Assembly (NCBI RefSeq): GCF_009767585.1 | Contig: NZ_WSNW01000001.1 | Location: 3,370,041 to 3,434,040, forward strand | DNA from: Coprobacillus cateniformis | Lineage (GTDB): Bacteria; Bacillota_I; Bacilli_A; Erysipelotrichales; Coprobacillaceae | DNA length: 64,000 nt | Reading direction: 5' to 3' | Shown here: positions 48,061 to 56,477 of the stretch, in pieces | Numbering within the stretch: the stretch's first letter is position 1 | Layout of the letters: the number at the start of each line of letters is the position of its first letter | Translations under genes and position numbers: made by a program | Notes under the pieces: generated by a model | Told to the model about the DNA's origin: nothing | The model's database searches: none | Seen by the model: only the letters and a program-made list of their open reading frames with translations

Positions 48061-50340
48061 CTATAAGTCTTCTTCGTGATACTGCCTTATAAAAACTTCT
48101 CTTGGCTTACTACCAAGCTGTGGTCCAATAACACCATCTTCTTCTAACTGATCGATGATACGTGCAGCTTTGTTATAGCCGATTCTAAATTTACGTTGCA
48201 ATAATGATGTGCTGGCTTTTTGTGCCTGAATAACAAATTCACGACACATTTCATACTCTTCATCACCATCATCATAATCATCACCAGATGAAGAATTTGA
48301 TGATGTTGCTTTGGCATTAACATATTTATCTTCATAAATAGCTTCCTGCTGCTGGGAAACATAATGAACAATATCAGAGACTTCATCATCAGACACAAAG
48401 CAACCTTGAACACGAATAGGTGATGAAGCTCCCATAGGGGAAAATAGCATATCTCCTTTTCCTAATAATTTCTCTGCTCCAGATGTATCTAAGATTGTTC
48501 TTGAATCAATACTTGAAGAAACTGCAAATGCAATACGTGAAGGAATATTTGCTTTGATAACACCTGTAATGATATCAGTAGATGGTCTTTGTGTCGCAAC
48601 GATTAAGTGAATCCCAGCTGCTCTAGCCATTTGAGATATACGCATAATACAATCTTCAACATCTTTACTTGCAACCATCATCAAGTCAGCAACTTCATCT
48701 AAAATGATAACATGATATGATAGAATTTCTTTTTGTTCAGAATCACTTTTTCCATTATTATAATCTTTTACAAATTCATTATAGCTTTTAATATTTCTCG
48801 CATTGACACTTGCAAAGAGATCATAACGTCTCTCCATTTCTGAAACAACTTCTCTAAGTACTGCTGCTGCTTTCTTTGGATCAGTAACCACAGGCGCTAG
48901 CAGATGTGGAATACCATTATAGATAGAAAGTTCCACCTTCTTAGGATCAACCAAAATTAATTTCACTTCATCTGGTTTTGCTCGCATTAATATAGAAGAA
49001 ATGATTGTGTTGACACAAACAGATTTTCCTGAACCAGTTGCCCCGGCTATTAATAAATGGGGCATTTTATCTAATTCAGCATAAATTGGCTTGCCAGAAA
49101 TATCCTTTCCTAAAGCAACAACTAACTTGTTACTTTCCATTTTTTTATCAGTTGATAATGTTTTAAAAACATCTTTGAACGCAACCATTGATGCAGATTG
49201 ATTTGGAACTTCAATTCCAACATATGGCTTTCCTGGAATTGGAGCTTCAATACGAATGTCAGCAGTTGCAAGTGCAAGTTTGATATCATCTTGTAATTGA
49301 AGTATTTTATTGACACGAGTCCCTGTTTCCAATTTTAATTCATATTTTGTAATTGTAGGGCCAATAAAGGCATTTTCAATTGTAGCATTAACGCCAAATT
49401 GTTTTAAAACAGTCGTTAAGCGTGCCGCGTTTTTGTTTGCTGAAGTTCTTTCTTTTGAAGCATTATTCGTAGATTTTGTAGATAACAAACTTAGTGGTGG
49501 CAGATGGTATTGAGATGAAGATTTGCGTGGTTTCACTTGAATTGTTTCTTCAGTAACTTCTTCTATTTCCGTTTTAACAGGTTCCATTTCTTTAATATCT
49601 ATTTTCATATTTTCATCATTAAACTCAAATGCACTTGTAATTTCAGGGTCTAAAACAGGTTCCTTTGGTTCATCTTCAAATATTTCATCTGGAAACAAAG
49701 GGATTTCCTCACTTTTTGATAAGAAATCAAAGAAGTGAGATTTTTTCTTTAAAACAATAGTTTGAGGAACTGGTTCAGATGATTCTTCCTTTTGTTTCTT
49801 AACTGGTTTTTTCTTTTTCTTTTGTTTTGCTTGATATTGTACATAAAGTTTGCTAAATAACAGAGCACATCCAATTAATAAAACAACAATAGCTAAAATC
49901 AAAGTTCCTAAACTATCAAACAAAGCACTTAAAGACCCATAAAAGATATGTCCAAGCAATCCACCTTTATTAAAAGTTTTTCCCTGAATATACGTATTGA
50001 TAACACCAATTCCTTTAACTTGCGGATCACCAGGAATTGTTGCGAGTGTTAAAGCACTCGCAAATATCAAATAAAACCCAAGTGCTTCAGGTCCTTTAAA
50101 ACGTGGAATTTTTGCCTTATAAATAATATAACAACATAACAAACTAAGGATAGCATAAACAACACCATAAAGATTACCAACAAAAAAAGTAAACATTTGG
50201 TGAAGCCCCTGACCAATAAAGCCGAGCCTCAAAGCTGCAATAACAATGATAAATAATATTAAGAGTGTTATAATTCGTAAACGTAATGTTTCTTCTATAA
50301 TTTGATTTTGAGATTTCTTTGTTCGTTTTGATTTAGCCAT
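48061..50340 (-). CDS. spoIIIE: SpoIIIE/FtsK DNA translocase
   Basis: This membrane-anchored DNA pump moves chromosome into the forespore and clears the septum. Four transmembrane helices lie in residues 20-165. A charged linker (170-290) with acidic motifs follows, then the RecA-like motor with Walker A AGATGSGKS (432-440) and Walker B HVIILDEVADLMM. The C-terminal gamma winged helix (EFVIQAQKASTSLLQRKFRIGYNKAARIIDQLEEDGVIG) reads KOPS/SRS DNA. Start ATG 50340 follows AGGTGAGGG. Its neighbours (rnjB, dapA, dpaAB) match the B. subtilis spoIIIE region. Confidence 0.94.
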   Translation of the reverse strand: MAKSKRTKKSQNQIIEETLRLRIITLLILFIIVIAALRLGFIGQGLHQMFTFFVGNLYGVVYAILSLLCCYIIYKAKIPRFKGPEALGFYLIFASALTLATIPGDPQVKGIGVINTYIQGKTFNKGGLLGHIFYGSLSALFDSLGTLILAIVVLLIGCALLFSKLYVQYQAKQKKKKKPVKKQKEESSEPVPQTIVLKKKSHFFDFLSKSEEIPLFPDEIFEDEPKEPVLDPEITSAFEFNDENMKIDIKEMEPVKTEIEEVTEETIQVKPRKSSSQYHLPPLSLLSTKSTNNASKERTSANKNAARLTTVLKQFGVNATIENAFIGPTITKYELKLETGTRVNKILQLQDDIKLALATADIRIEAPIPGKPYVGIEVPNQSASMVAFKDVFKTLSTDKKMESNKLVVALGKDISGKPIYAELDKMPHLLIAGATGSGKSVCVNTIISSILMRAKPDEVKLILVDPKKVELSIYNGIPHLLAPVVTDPKKAAAVLREVVSEMERRYDLFASVNARNIKSYNEFVKDYNNGKSDSEQKEILSYHVIILDEVADLMMVASKDVEDCIMRISQMARAAGIHLIVATQRPSTDIITGVIKANIPSRIAFAVSSSIDSRTILDTSGAEKLLGKGDMLFSPMGASSPIRVQGCFVSDDEVSDIVHYVSQQQEAIYEDKYVNAKATSSNSSSGDDYDDGDEEYEMCREFVIQAQKASTSLLQRKFRIGYNKAARIIDQLEEDGVIGPQLGSKPREVFIRQYHEEDL

Positions 50341-50416
50341 GCCCTCACCTACTTTCACTTTCCTCATTATAACAAAATATTCCAATATTGAAAAGAAAAA
50401 GCAAGATTTCTCTTGC

Positions 50417-52111
50417 TTATTTTTCGACAACAACACCTATAAAAACAGGCTTTTTACCAGTTTCTTTCACAATATACTTCATACATTGATCTTTCATCAT
50501 TGCACGAACATCAGCAACTTCTAATTCAGGATTTTCTTTATATTTTGCTATTACATTTTCACAAATTTCAATAATATGCTTTATCACATATTCTGAATCT
50601 TTTAAATAAACAAAACCTCTTGTCTGACAATCAGTTTGAGCAATAATATCCTTTGTCTCTCTAGAAATTGTTAATCCTACAATGACCACACCATCATTAG
50701 CAAGTTGTATACGATCGTCTATAACTTTTTCGCCAACATCGCCAATACCAATTCCATCAATCATAATATCTTCAATTTCAAAAGTATCACGAGCACTTTC
50801 CAATTCACCATTTTTAAATGTAATACGTTCACCATTATCTAAAATAACAATATGATCATCTTTAATCCCCATATCCTTAGCAATGTGCATATTAGAAATA
50901 AAGTGTTGATACTCTCCTTTTATAGGAATGTAGTATTTAGGATTAAAAATCTGAATAATGACCTTGATATCTTCTTCAGAAGCATGCATAGAAAATAAAT
51001 CTTTATTCTTTAATAAATGAATATGAGCATCTGTTTTATATAGACCATTATGTGCTTTATTTGCAATTTTTTCAGTTCCTGGTAATACTGGAGAAGCGAC
51101 AATGAATGTATCTCCTTTTCTTAACTTTAATAAATCATCTCCACCATCAATAATATCACAAATATCATGATAGATTCTTCTTGGACTGCCACTTAATAAA
51201 ATAACATAATTGCTATCATATTGAGGTTTCCCTATATTTTCTTTTTTACCTAACAATCGATTTGGAACATCAATAATAGGTTCTTTTGATTTTTGTCCTA
51301 AACGCAATAAACTATTTGTATTGTCATACTTATCTCTACCATAGAAAACAATTTGTCGTTTATATTTTTTTGTTAATTCAATAATTTCTTTTGTTCTAAA
51401 AACATTCTGAGCATAACTAGAAATAATAATCCTTTCATTACTATCTTCAAAAATATGATCAATTTTATTTGTTAACTTATGATTTGGAGATGTGTAGCCC
51501 TCATGTTTTGAACTTGATGATTCAACCAGCAGTGCCAGAACACCTTTTTTACCAATTTCCATCATTTTCTGAATATCACATCTAAACCCTTCTGGTGCTC
51601 CAAAATCAATAATAAATTCACCACTATAGACAATATATCCTTGATCTGTCCATAAAGCCACACCAACACTTCCAGGAATTGAATGTGTCACTGGAAAAAA
51701 CTCAATTGGAACACCTGCTATATCAATTGAAGCATTTCGTTTAACACGTCTTAAATCCAAATTTAACCGAACACGATTATGACGCTGGAAACGTTCTACC
51801 ATTTGTTCAATCAAATCTGCTGTCAGATTTGGAGCATAAACTGGCGCTTTTACAGTTTGTAATAAATATGGTAAAGCTGCCATAGCATCATCATGAGCAT
51901 GAGTAATAATAATCGCCACAATCTGCTCTGCTCTTTCTTCTAAATATGTAAAACTAGGAATGATGACATCAACACCTAGTTTGTCCGAATCAGGAAAACG
52001 AAACCCTGAATCTATTATAAAAATCTTGTCATTGATTTCAAAGCAGTACATGCTTTTACCCATTTCTGCTTGTCCACCCATAGGTATAAACCTAACGATA
52101 TCTTTTTTCAT
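50417..52111 (-). CDS. rnjB: RNase J2-like protein with degenerate active site
   Basis: A 564-residue RNase J family protein (metallo-beta-lactamase plus beta-CASP). The catalytic HxHxDH is HAHDDA (71-76), so the last His is lost. The TGDF motif is SGEF, SDST is VESS, and PIHGEYR is PIKGEYQ, replacing further metal ligands. B. subtilis RNase J2 is similarly degenerate and works bound to RNase J1. Gene order dapA-rnjB-spoIIIE agrees with B. subtilis rnjB (ymfA). It likely acts in an RNase J1/J2 complex with its partner encoded elsewhere. Confidence 0.88.
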   Translation of the reverse strand: MKKDIVRFIPMGGQAEMGKSMYCFEINDKIFIIDSGFRFPDSDKLGVDVIIPSFTYLEERAEQIVAIIITHAHDDAMAALPYLLQTVKAPVYAPNLTADLIEQMVERFQRHNRVRLNLDLRRVKRNASIDIAGVPIEFFPVTHSIPGSVGVALWTDQGYIVYSGEFIIDFGAPEGFRCDIQKMMEIGKKGVLALLVESSSSKHEGYTSPNHKLTNKIDHIFEDSNERIIISSYAQNVFRTKEIIELTKKYKRQIVFYGRDKYDNTNSLLRLGQKSKEPIIDVPNRLLGKKENIGKPQYDSNYVILLSGSPRRIYHDICDIIDGGDDLLKLRKGDTFIVASPVLPGTEKIANKAHNGLYKTDAHIHLLKNKDLFSMHASEEDIKVIIQIFNPKYYIPIKGEYQHFISNMHIAKDMGIKDDHIVILDNGERITFKNGELESARDTFEIEDIMIDGIGIGDVGEKVIDDRIQLANDGVVIVGLTISRETKDIIAQTDCQTRGFVYLKDSEYVIKHIIEICENVIAKYKENPELEVADVRAMMKDQCMKYIVKETGKKPVFIGVVVEK

Positions 52112-52155
52112 CTTTTCACCCTTTCATTCTGCTTTCTATGATCATTTCTATATAC

Positions 52156-52184
52156 ATTATACATGCGTTTATGATTTGTGTATA
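52156..52184 (-). promoter_or_regulatory. Promoter of rnjB
   Basis: On the minus strand TATACA (52179-52184), 17 bases, TATAAT (52156-52161) with TG before the -10. The rnjB ATG is 45 bases downstream. Confidence 0.6.
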
Positions 52185-52230
52185 GGTTTTTTCAAAAGTA
52201 TCAATATCATATCACATTCTGATTTAAGCT

Positions 52231-53082
52231 TCAAATCATTTTCTTATATTTTTCAATGAGTGGTGTGAGTTTGACTTCTGAATCTTCTTCAATTGGTGTT
52301 AAAGGACAGCGTAATATATTCTGAATATACCCAAGTTGGCTTAATATATACTTAATTGGTGCAGGAGATGGTTCAATAAAAACATATTCACTGATTAATT
52401 TTAAATATCGATCATCAAAGATATTCTCATTCCTGCATATTTCTTCTATCAATGGATAATCCAAATGACTGGAAACTGAAATAATCCCATCAGCTCTTTG
52501 CTTCAATCCTTCTAATAACAAATGATCATCACCAATATAAACCTTAAATTGTGGCAAGGCATCTTTAAGCATGTGAATCTCATCCAGTGGTCCACATTGT
52601 TTCATACCAATAATATTTTTATGTTTATTAGCCAGACGAATAACTGTTGATACATCAATAGCAACTCCACAACGACTTGGAATATTATAAATCATAATCT
52701 TCTTATCAGTTGATGATGCAATTAAATCAAAATGTTTAAAAATACCACTTTGACTCGGTTTAATATAATATGGAACAATAACGAGATATGCATAGATGCG
52801 TGGATTGTCCTTATACATATTGATATGTCTAATAACTTGTGACGTACTATTTGAACTAATCCCCACAATCACTCTAATTTGTGGATATTTCTCTAAAATA
52901 TTCTCAACCAACAATCTTCTTTCATCTAATTTAAGTGTCGATGTTTCACCTGTTGTTCCACATAACAAAAATGATTTGTTGCCTTCTTCGATAAGTTTAT
53001 CCATAATACGGTATAACCCAGCATAATCAATTGATTGGTCTTGATTAAAGGGTGTGATTAAAGCAGTAAATATTTCTTTCAT
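52231..53082 (-). CDS. dapA: 4-Hydroxy-tetrahydrodipicolinate synthase (DapA)
   Basis: DapA condenses pyruvate with aspartate semialdehyde, giving the precursor of lysine and of spore dipicolinate. LLCGTTGETSTL is the binding loop, IMIYNIPSRCGV holds the catalytic Tyr and NIIGMKQC the Schiff-base Lys. Length 283 is normal. It starts one base after dpaB ends, so here it is probably dedicated to dipicolinate synthesis in the mother cell. Confidence 0.92.
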   Translation of the reverse strand: MKEIFTALITPFNQDQSIDYAGLYRIMDKLIEEGNKSFLLCGTTGETSTLKLDERRLLVENILEKYPQIRVIVGISSNSTSQVIRHINMYKDNPRIYAYLVIVPYYIKPSQSGIFKHFDLIASSTDKKIMIYNIPSRCGVAIDVSTVIRLANKHKNIIGMKQCGPLDEIHMLKDALPQFKVYIGDDHLLLEGLKQRADGIISVSSHLDYPLIEEICRNENIFDDRYLKLISEYVFIEPSPAPIKYILSQLGYIQNILRCPLTPIEEDSEVKLTPLIEKYKKMI

Positions 53083-53083
53083 T

Positions 53084-53662
53084 TTATACCTCCTTATAAC
53101 CTAATAGAAATGGTTGATACTGTTCATGTTTTAATGCACATTTTAATGTTTTTGAAACCTTTTTATGACATGCAATCATACTGTTAGGTTTCTTTTTATA
53201 TTGATCCTGATACATTGGAACAAAATAGAAATTCTTTTTATTCATTAATGAGAAAAGATTCTTACCACTGTTTGAAAGAATATCATTTGAAAAGACACCT
53301 AAGACAATTGGAACATTGTTTCTCAAAGAAGACTTCACTAACATTGTTACACCATTATCATTGATACCACAATCTAACTTAGCCATTGTTGATGCATCAC
53401 ATGGATAGACCAGAACAGCATCTAATTTTTTTGATGGTCCATAAACTTCTGCTTCTTGTATTGTCGTATGCAGTTCTTTTTTTACAACTTCTTTAATTTT
53501 CTCTTTCAAATCATGACTTGAGTAGAACCTCGTATCCATTGTATTCACATGAGGCGTTAAAAAGACCTCTATTTCATAATCTTTCACTAATTCCTTCATC
53601 ACTATCAACATATCATCCATACTACAAAATGAACCTGTAATACAAAATCCTAATTTAAGCAT
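53084..53662 (-). CDS. dpaB: Dipicolinate synthase subunit B (DpaB/SpoVFB)
   Basis: The flavoprotein-like subunit of dipicolinate synthase, which makes the spore-core calcium chelator DPA. LKLGFCITGSFCSMDDMLIVMKEL opens a flavoprotein Rossmann fold and VYPCDASTMAKLDCGINDNGVTMLVKSSLRNNVPIVL is the conserved central part. Length 192 is standard. It overlaps dpaA by eight bases. Confidence 0.94.
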   Translation of the reverse strand: MLKLGFCITGSFCSMDDMLIVMKELVKDYEIEVFLTPHVNTMDTRFYSSHDLKEKIKEVVKKELHTTIQEAEVYGPSKKLDAVLVYPCDASTMAKLDCGINDNGVTMLVKSSLRNNVPIVLGVFSNDILSNSGKNLFSLMNKKNFYFVPMYQDQYKKKPNSMIACHKKVSKTLKCALKHEQYQPFLLGYKEV

Positions 53663-54452
53663 TCTCTAACTCCCTTTCTATTTCATCAGCAACCATCTTT
53701 CCCGCATACCCATAAGCATACTTACATGGTATTGAGGAGAGGATTTGACAATTTAATCCCTTAGATAAAGCATAGTGATGGTCGATTCCATATGGATATG
53801 ATGCAATATCAACTATCATCAATCTCTTATGAGCTTTATCAATTTCATTTTCTTTCACCACAACATAAGGAATCGTATTGATTAAAATATCTAATTTTGA
53901 TAAATCCAAATCATTTAAATGCAAATATCTAGCTCCCATATCTTCTATATCTTTTTGATATTCTGCTTTACGTACTGCAACAGATACATTTGCTTTCATT
54001 GCCACTAAATAATCAATAATTGGTTTGGCACAATGTCCAAATCCCAATATGCATATTTCACTTTCATACAAAGGATATCTCCGATGCATAATCATATAAG
54101 ACAATAGTCCTTCAGCTGTTAATATACTATTCTTGACAATAAAATCTTCTTTATCTAGAAGAGCAGAATACCTAAATTGATATTGCGCAGATAATTCTTC
54201 TAAATATTCATTATGAATCAATGTTAGTATCAAACAATGAGATTTAAAAGCAGCCAACATGTCCTCATCAATAACAACTGTTTCTTGATGTGTCTGTAAA
54301 CGATTTTTTCTATCAATTCCTCGCATCCCCATATAAATCACATCAGCATATTTCATATCTTTGAATTGATCACTGACATAATAACCTCTATGAAGCATTT
54401 CTTCCATGAGTTCTAGCGAACGCATATCATCATGATTAACAAAAACCAACAT
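53655..54452 (-). CDS. dpaA: Dipicolinate synthase subunit A (DpaA/SpoVFA)
   Basis: The dehydrogenase subunit of dipicolinate synthase. The N-terminal part includes DVIYMGMRGIDRKNRL; the NAD(P)-binding fold is SEICILGFGHCAKPIIDYLVAM with DILINTIPYVVV after it; the end reads YGYAGKMVADEIERE. Start ATG 54452 follows AGGTGGG by five bases; GTG 54461 upstream would overlap that site. A sigma-K-type promoter lies immediately upstream. Confidence 0.93.
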   Translation of the reverse strand: MLVFVNHDDMRSLELMEEMLHRGYYVSDQFKDMKYADVIYMGMRGIDRKNRLQTHQETVVIDEDMLAAFKSHCLILTLIHNEYLEELSAQYQFRYSALLDKEDFIVKNSILTAEGLLSYMIMHRRYPLYESEICILGFGHCAKPIIDYLVAMKANVSVAVRKAEYQKDIEDMGARYLHLNDLDLSKLDILINTIPYVVVKENEIDKAHKRLMIVDIASYPYGIDHHYALSKGLNCQILSSIPCKYAYGYAGKMVADEIERELENA

Positions 54453-54469
54453 TTTTCCCACCTCACTAT

Positions 54470-54497
54470 TAAATTATGTTAGATTACCTAAAATGTG
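54470..54497 (-). promoter_or_regulatory. Sigma-K-type promoter of dpaA-dpaB-dapA
   Basis: On the minus strand CACA (54494-54497), 15 bases, CATAATTTA (54470-54478), fitting the sigma-K pattern mACm / CATAnnnTA. The predicted start is about 12 bases before the ATG, just in front of AGGTGGG. B. subtilis spoVF is transcribed in the mother cell by sigma-K. Confidence 0.5.
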
Positions 54498-54500
54498 AAA

Positions 54501-54524
54501 GAAGAAAGGCAATTAATGCCTTTC
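54501..54524 (-). terminator. Terminator after the 105-aa unknown gene
   Basis: GAAAGGCA and TTGCCTTTC form a stem on the minus strand, followed by TTCTTTC. It overlaps the stop codon at 54513. Confidence 0.7.
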
Positions 54525-54830
54525 CTCTTCTTCGTCTTCACACACAATTGGATCTAATAAGATAATCAATTGCGTAAAAGAATGCATAACACTTTTAATA
54601 GCAACTTCAGCAATATCTGATTCACTCATACCATCATGAATCATGTCCACTATGTAAATGAGTTTTAAACAAAATCGATAATTGTCTTTATTATCACCGA
54701 CATATGCAGTCATAAACAGTTTGATTTGGTGATTAGCTAATTTCTCATATTCAAAATCAACATGGACATCATTTCCCCATACATCTGAATTACTGCGTTC
54801 ATATTTCAGTGCTTCAATTCTTGGATCCAT
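54513..54830 (-). CDS. Conserved-looking protein of unknown function (105 aa)
   Basis: A soluble 105-residue protein: MDPRIEALKYERSNSDVWGN, a beta-rich middle (HQIKLFMTAYVGDNKDNYRFCLKLIYIVDMI), a helix (SESDIAEVAIKSVMHSFTQLIILL) and an acidic tail (CEDEEEERH). GGAGG lies eight bases before the ATG, and it has its own terminator, so it is a real gene. It precedes the dpa operon, where B. subtilis has ymxH. I do not recognise a family. Confidence 0.75.
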   Translation of the reverse strand: MDPRIEALKYERSNSDVWGNDVHVDFEYEKLANHQIKLFMTAYVGDNKDNYRFCLKLIYIVDMIHDGMSESDIAEVAIKSVMHSFTQLIILLDPIVCEDEEEERH

Positions 54831-54923
54831 TTTTTTACCTCCTTACTTATATATTCATAATTTTTTTCTATTTTTCTTTTTATTTTTTAAAAAAAGTATA
54901 TAATTCTTTCAAAGAGGTGTTTT

Positions 54924-55466
54924 ATGATTTATCTATTCATATGTTTCTTCACAATTTTTATAACAAGTCGTGCGAATCTGATGTATGAGAATATGACTGG
55001 TGTTGCTACAATGGCTGAATATCGATTGCTTGTTATTTTCTTTACAATTCTTTCATCTTGTTATTTTGTTTACAAAACACACAAGATTTTTCATTTTTTA
55101 TTTTGGCAAAAAAAATACATTTATAACATTATAAACCTAACTGGATTGACAATGTCTCTAGGCGCATTATGTCCATATACAATAAATGGGCAGGATCTTT
55201 TTTCAAAACTCCATGTTTATTGTTCAATGTTTTCAAGTATAAGTTTTCTTGTATTATTATTTATTTGGACTAGACAGTTGGTTTTTGAGAATATAACAAT
55301 ATACAATCGTATTCACTGGTTCTATGATTTTGGCATTCAAATGTTAGGTATCCTTATTGTTGTCTTCACAAGAGTCAATGGATATATTGAAATTATATTT
55401 GCTATTTTGGTTTGTTCATATCTGTATATGATAGAAAGACATTTTGCAAAAGAAAAGAGCGATTAA
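54924..55466 (+). CDS. Polytopic membrane protein of unknown function
   Basis: A 180-residue protein with about six hydrophobic segments (2-16, 32-50, 68-88, 98-115, 130-148 and 152-170) joined by short loops rich in Tyr and Lys. AAAGAGGTG precedes the ATG. It is on the opposite strand to both neighbours and ends at a shared terminator. No conserved catalytic motif was seen. Confidence 0.7.
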   Translation: MIYLFICFFTIFITSRANLMYENMTGVATMAEYRLLVIFFTILSSCYFVYKTHKIFHFLFWQKKYIYNIINLTGLTMSLGALCPYTINGQDLFSKLHVYCSMFSSISFLVLLFIWTRQLVFENITIYNRIHWFYDFGIQMLGILIVVFTRVNGYIEIIFAILVCSYLYMIERHFAKEKSD

Positions 55467-55477
55467 CATCGCTCTAA
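55454..55477. terminator. Bidirectional terminator
   Basis: AGAGCGA (55456-55462) and TCGCTCT (55469-55475) form a GC-containing stem with A/T flanks, ending the converging membrane-protein and dgkA genes. Confidence 0.75.
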
Positions 55478-55824
55478 AAGATTCTAGGGATAAATATTAG
55501 CAATCCAATCAGAACTGCTATAATAGCACTTACCAAAACAGCTCCTGCCGCAACATCTTTAGCGTACTTTGCTAAAGGATGTTTTTGTGGGCTACACAAA
55601 TCAACAACTGCTTCTATTGCTGTATTAACAAGTTCCAATGAAATAACTATTGCAAACAATAACAAACAGATCATCCATTCAAAATAAGATATATGAAATG
55701 CAAAACCACATATAATGACACATCCCATAATAAATATATGTATCTTTAAATTACGTTCTCTAAGGAAACATTTTTCAATGCCCTCTATAGCATACTTTAA
55801 ACTTTTATCAAATCTCGCTTTCAT
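55474..55824 (-). CDS. dgkA: Undecaprenol/diacylglycerol kinase (DgkA family)
   Basis: A 116-residue integral membrane kinase. The conserved ERNLKIH element, ELVNTAIEAVVDL (catalytic Glu) and HPLAKYAKDVAAGAVL match the family; Gram-positive members phosphorylate undecaprenol. Three transmembrane helices (28-45, 50-70 and 93-114). The ATG follows GGGTGAG. Confidence 0.92.
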   Translation of the reverse strand: MKARFDKSLKYAIEGIEKCFLRERNLKIHIFIMGCVIICGFAFHISYFEWMICLLLFAIVISLELVNTAIEAVVDLCSPQKHPLAKYAKDVAAGAVLVSAIIAVLIGLLIFIPRIF

Positions 55825-55898
55825 ACACTCACCCTTCCCTATACTCAGTATAGCATAAAAGCTTTCTTAAAAATATCAGAAAAAATCACAAAAAAGTC

Positions 55899-55927
55899 TT
55901 GCATCATTTTTCTGGCTATGCTATTAT
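55899..55927 (+). promoter_or_regulatory. Promoter of tRNA-Arg
   Basis: TTGCAT (55899-55904), 17 bases, TATTAT (55922-55927) preceded by TGC (extended -10). Confidence 0.7.
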
Positions 55928-55950
55928 ATATGAGCAGTTGAAAAACAGAT

Positions 55951-56027
55951 GTCTACGTAGCTCAGCTGGATAGAGCACACGCCTTCTAAGCGTGCGGTCG
56001 CAGGTTCGAATCCTGCCGTGGACGCCA
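55951..56027 (+). tRNA. tRNA-Arg (anticodon UCU)
   Basis: A complete cloverleaf with encoded CCA. Acceptor GTCTACG pairs with CGTGGAC (one G-T). The D arm is GCTCAGCTGGATAGAGC. The anticodon stem CACGC/GCGTG frames the loop CTTCTAA (anticodon TCT). The T arm is CAGG-TTCGAATC-CTG. It reads AGA codons, which are common in this AT-rich genome. Confidence 0.95.
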
Positions 56028-56038
56028 TTAGAAAAAAC

Positions 56039-56059
56039 GCCCTTTATAAGGGTTTTTTT
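56039..56059 (+). terminator. Terminator after tRNA-Arg
   Basis: CCCTTTATAAGGG is a compact palindrome followed by T7. Confidence 0.8.
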
Positions 56060-56072
56060 ATTATAAGAATTG

Positions 56073-56104
56073 AAAAAACAGTCCATGTTTGATGGGCTGT
56101 TTTT
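56073..56104. terminator. Second terminator, at the end of the frameshifted minus-strand gene
   Basis: AAAAAACAGTCCAT and ATGGGCTGTTTTT form a stem with one G-T pair and T runs on both strands. It lies directly after the stop codon of the minus-strand pseudogene (56103). Confidence 0.75.
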
Positions 56105-56334
56105 ATATACAACGGAATTCATCATACCATGATATAAGTTCTTGATATGGCAAAGGTTCTTTTCTAGCACTTATCCAACGATTTAAAAAAGCACACACTT
56201 CTTAAATAATATAAAAACCTAGGGTTATGATATTTTTGCTCTTGTCTAAAATCATAATAAAATCCAATGGAGAAATCATGCCATATTCTAGATGCATCCA
56301 ACGCCCTAGATCGAACTTGAAATCTTATTTTCAC
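56103..56334 (-). pseudogene. Frameshifted small gene of unknown function
   Basis: On the minus strand GGGAG precedes GTG 56334, which opens VKIRFQVRSRALDASRIWHD and FSIGFYYDFRQEQKYHNPRF. Near 56202 the coherent reading moves by +1 to EVCAFLNRWISARKEPLPYQ and ELISWYDEFRCI, ending at TAA 56103-56105, right before a terminator. Together they make about 76 residues with good protein-like composition, so this looks like a real gene broken by one inserted base (or an assembly error). I do not recognise the family. The rest of 56028-56477 shows no other gene. Confidence 0.5.
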
Positions 56335-56477
56335 ACTAACTCCCTTTTTTGATTTTTTTATTATTTTATTATGACTAATCTGAAAAACTATATCATATTT
56401 GGGTACATATACATATAGTATGTTGAAAATAAAAAAATTTTTTTATAAAATAAAAATGAATTCGAGGTGAGATATCA

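Noticed and set aside
55916..56170. 84-codon minus-strand ORF reading HGRIRTCDRTLRRRVLYPAELRRHLF
   Set aside because: It is antisense to tRNA-Arg; this peptide is a well-known false ORF opposite tRNA genes.
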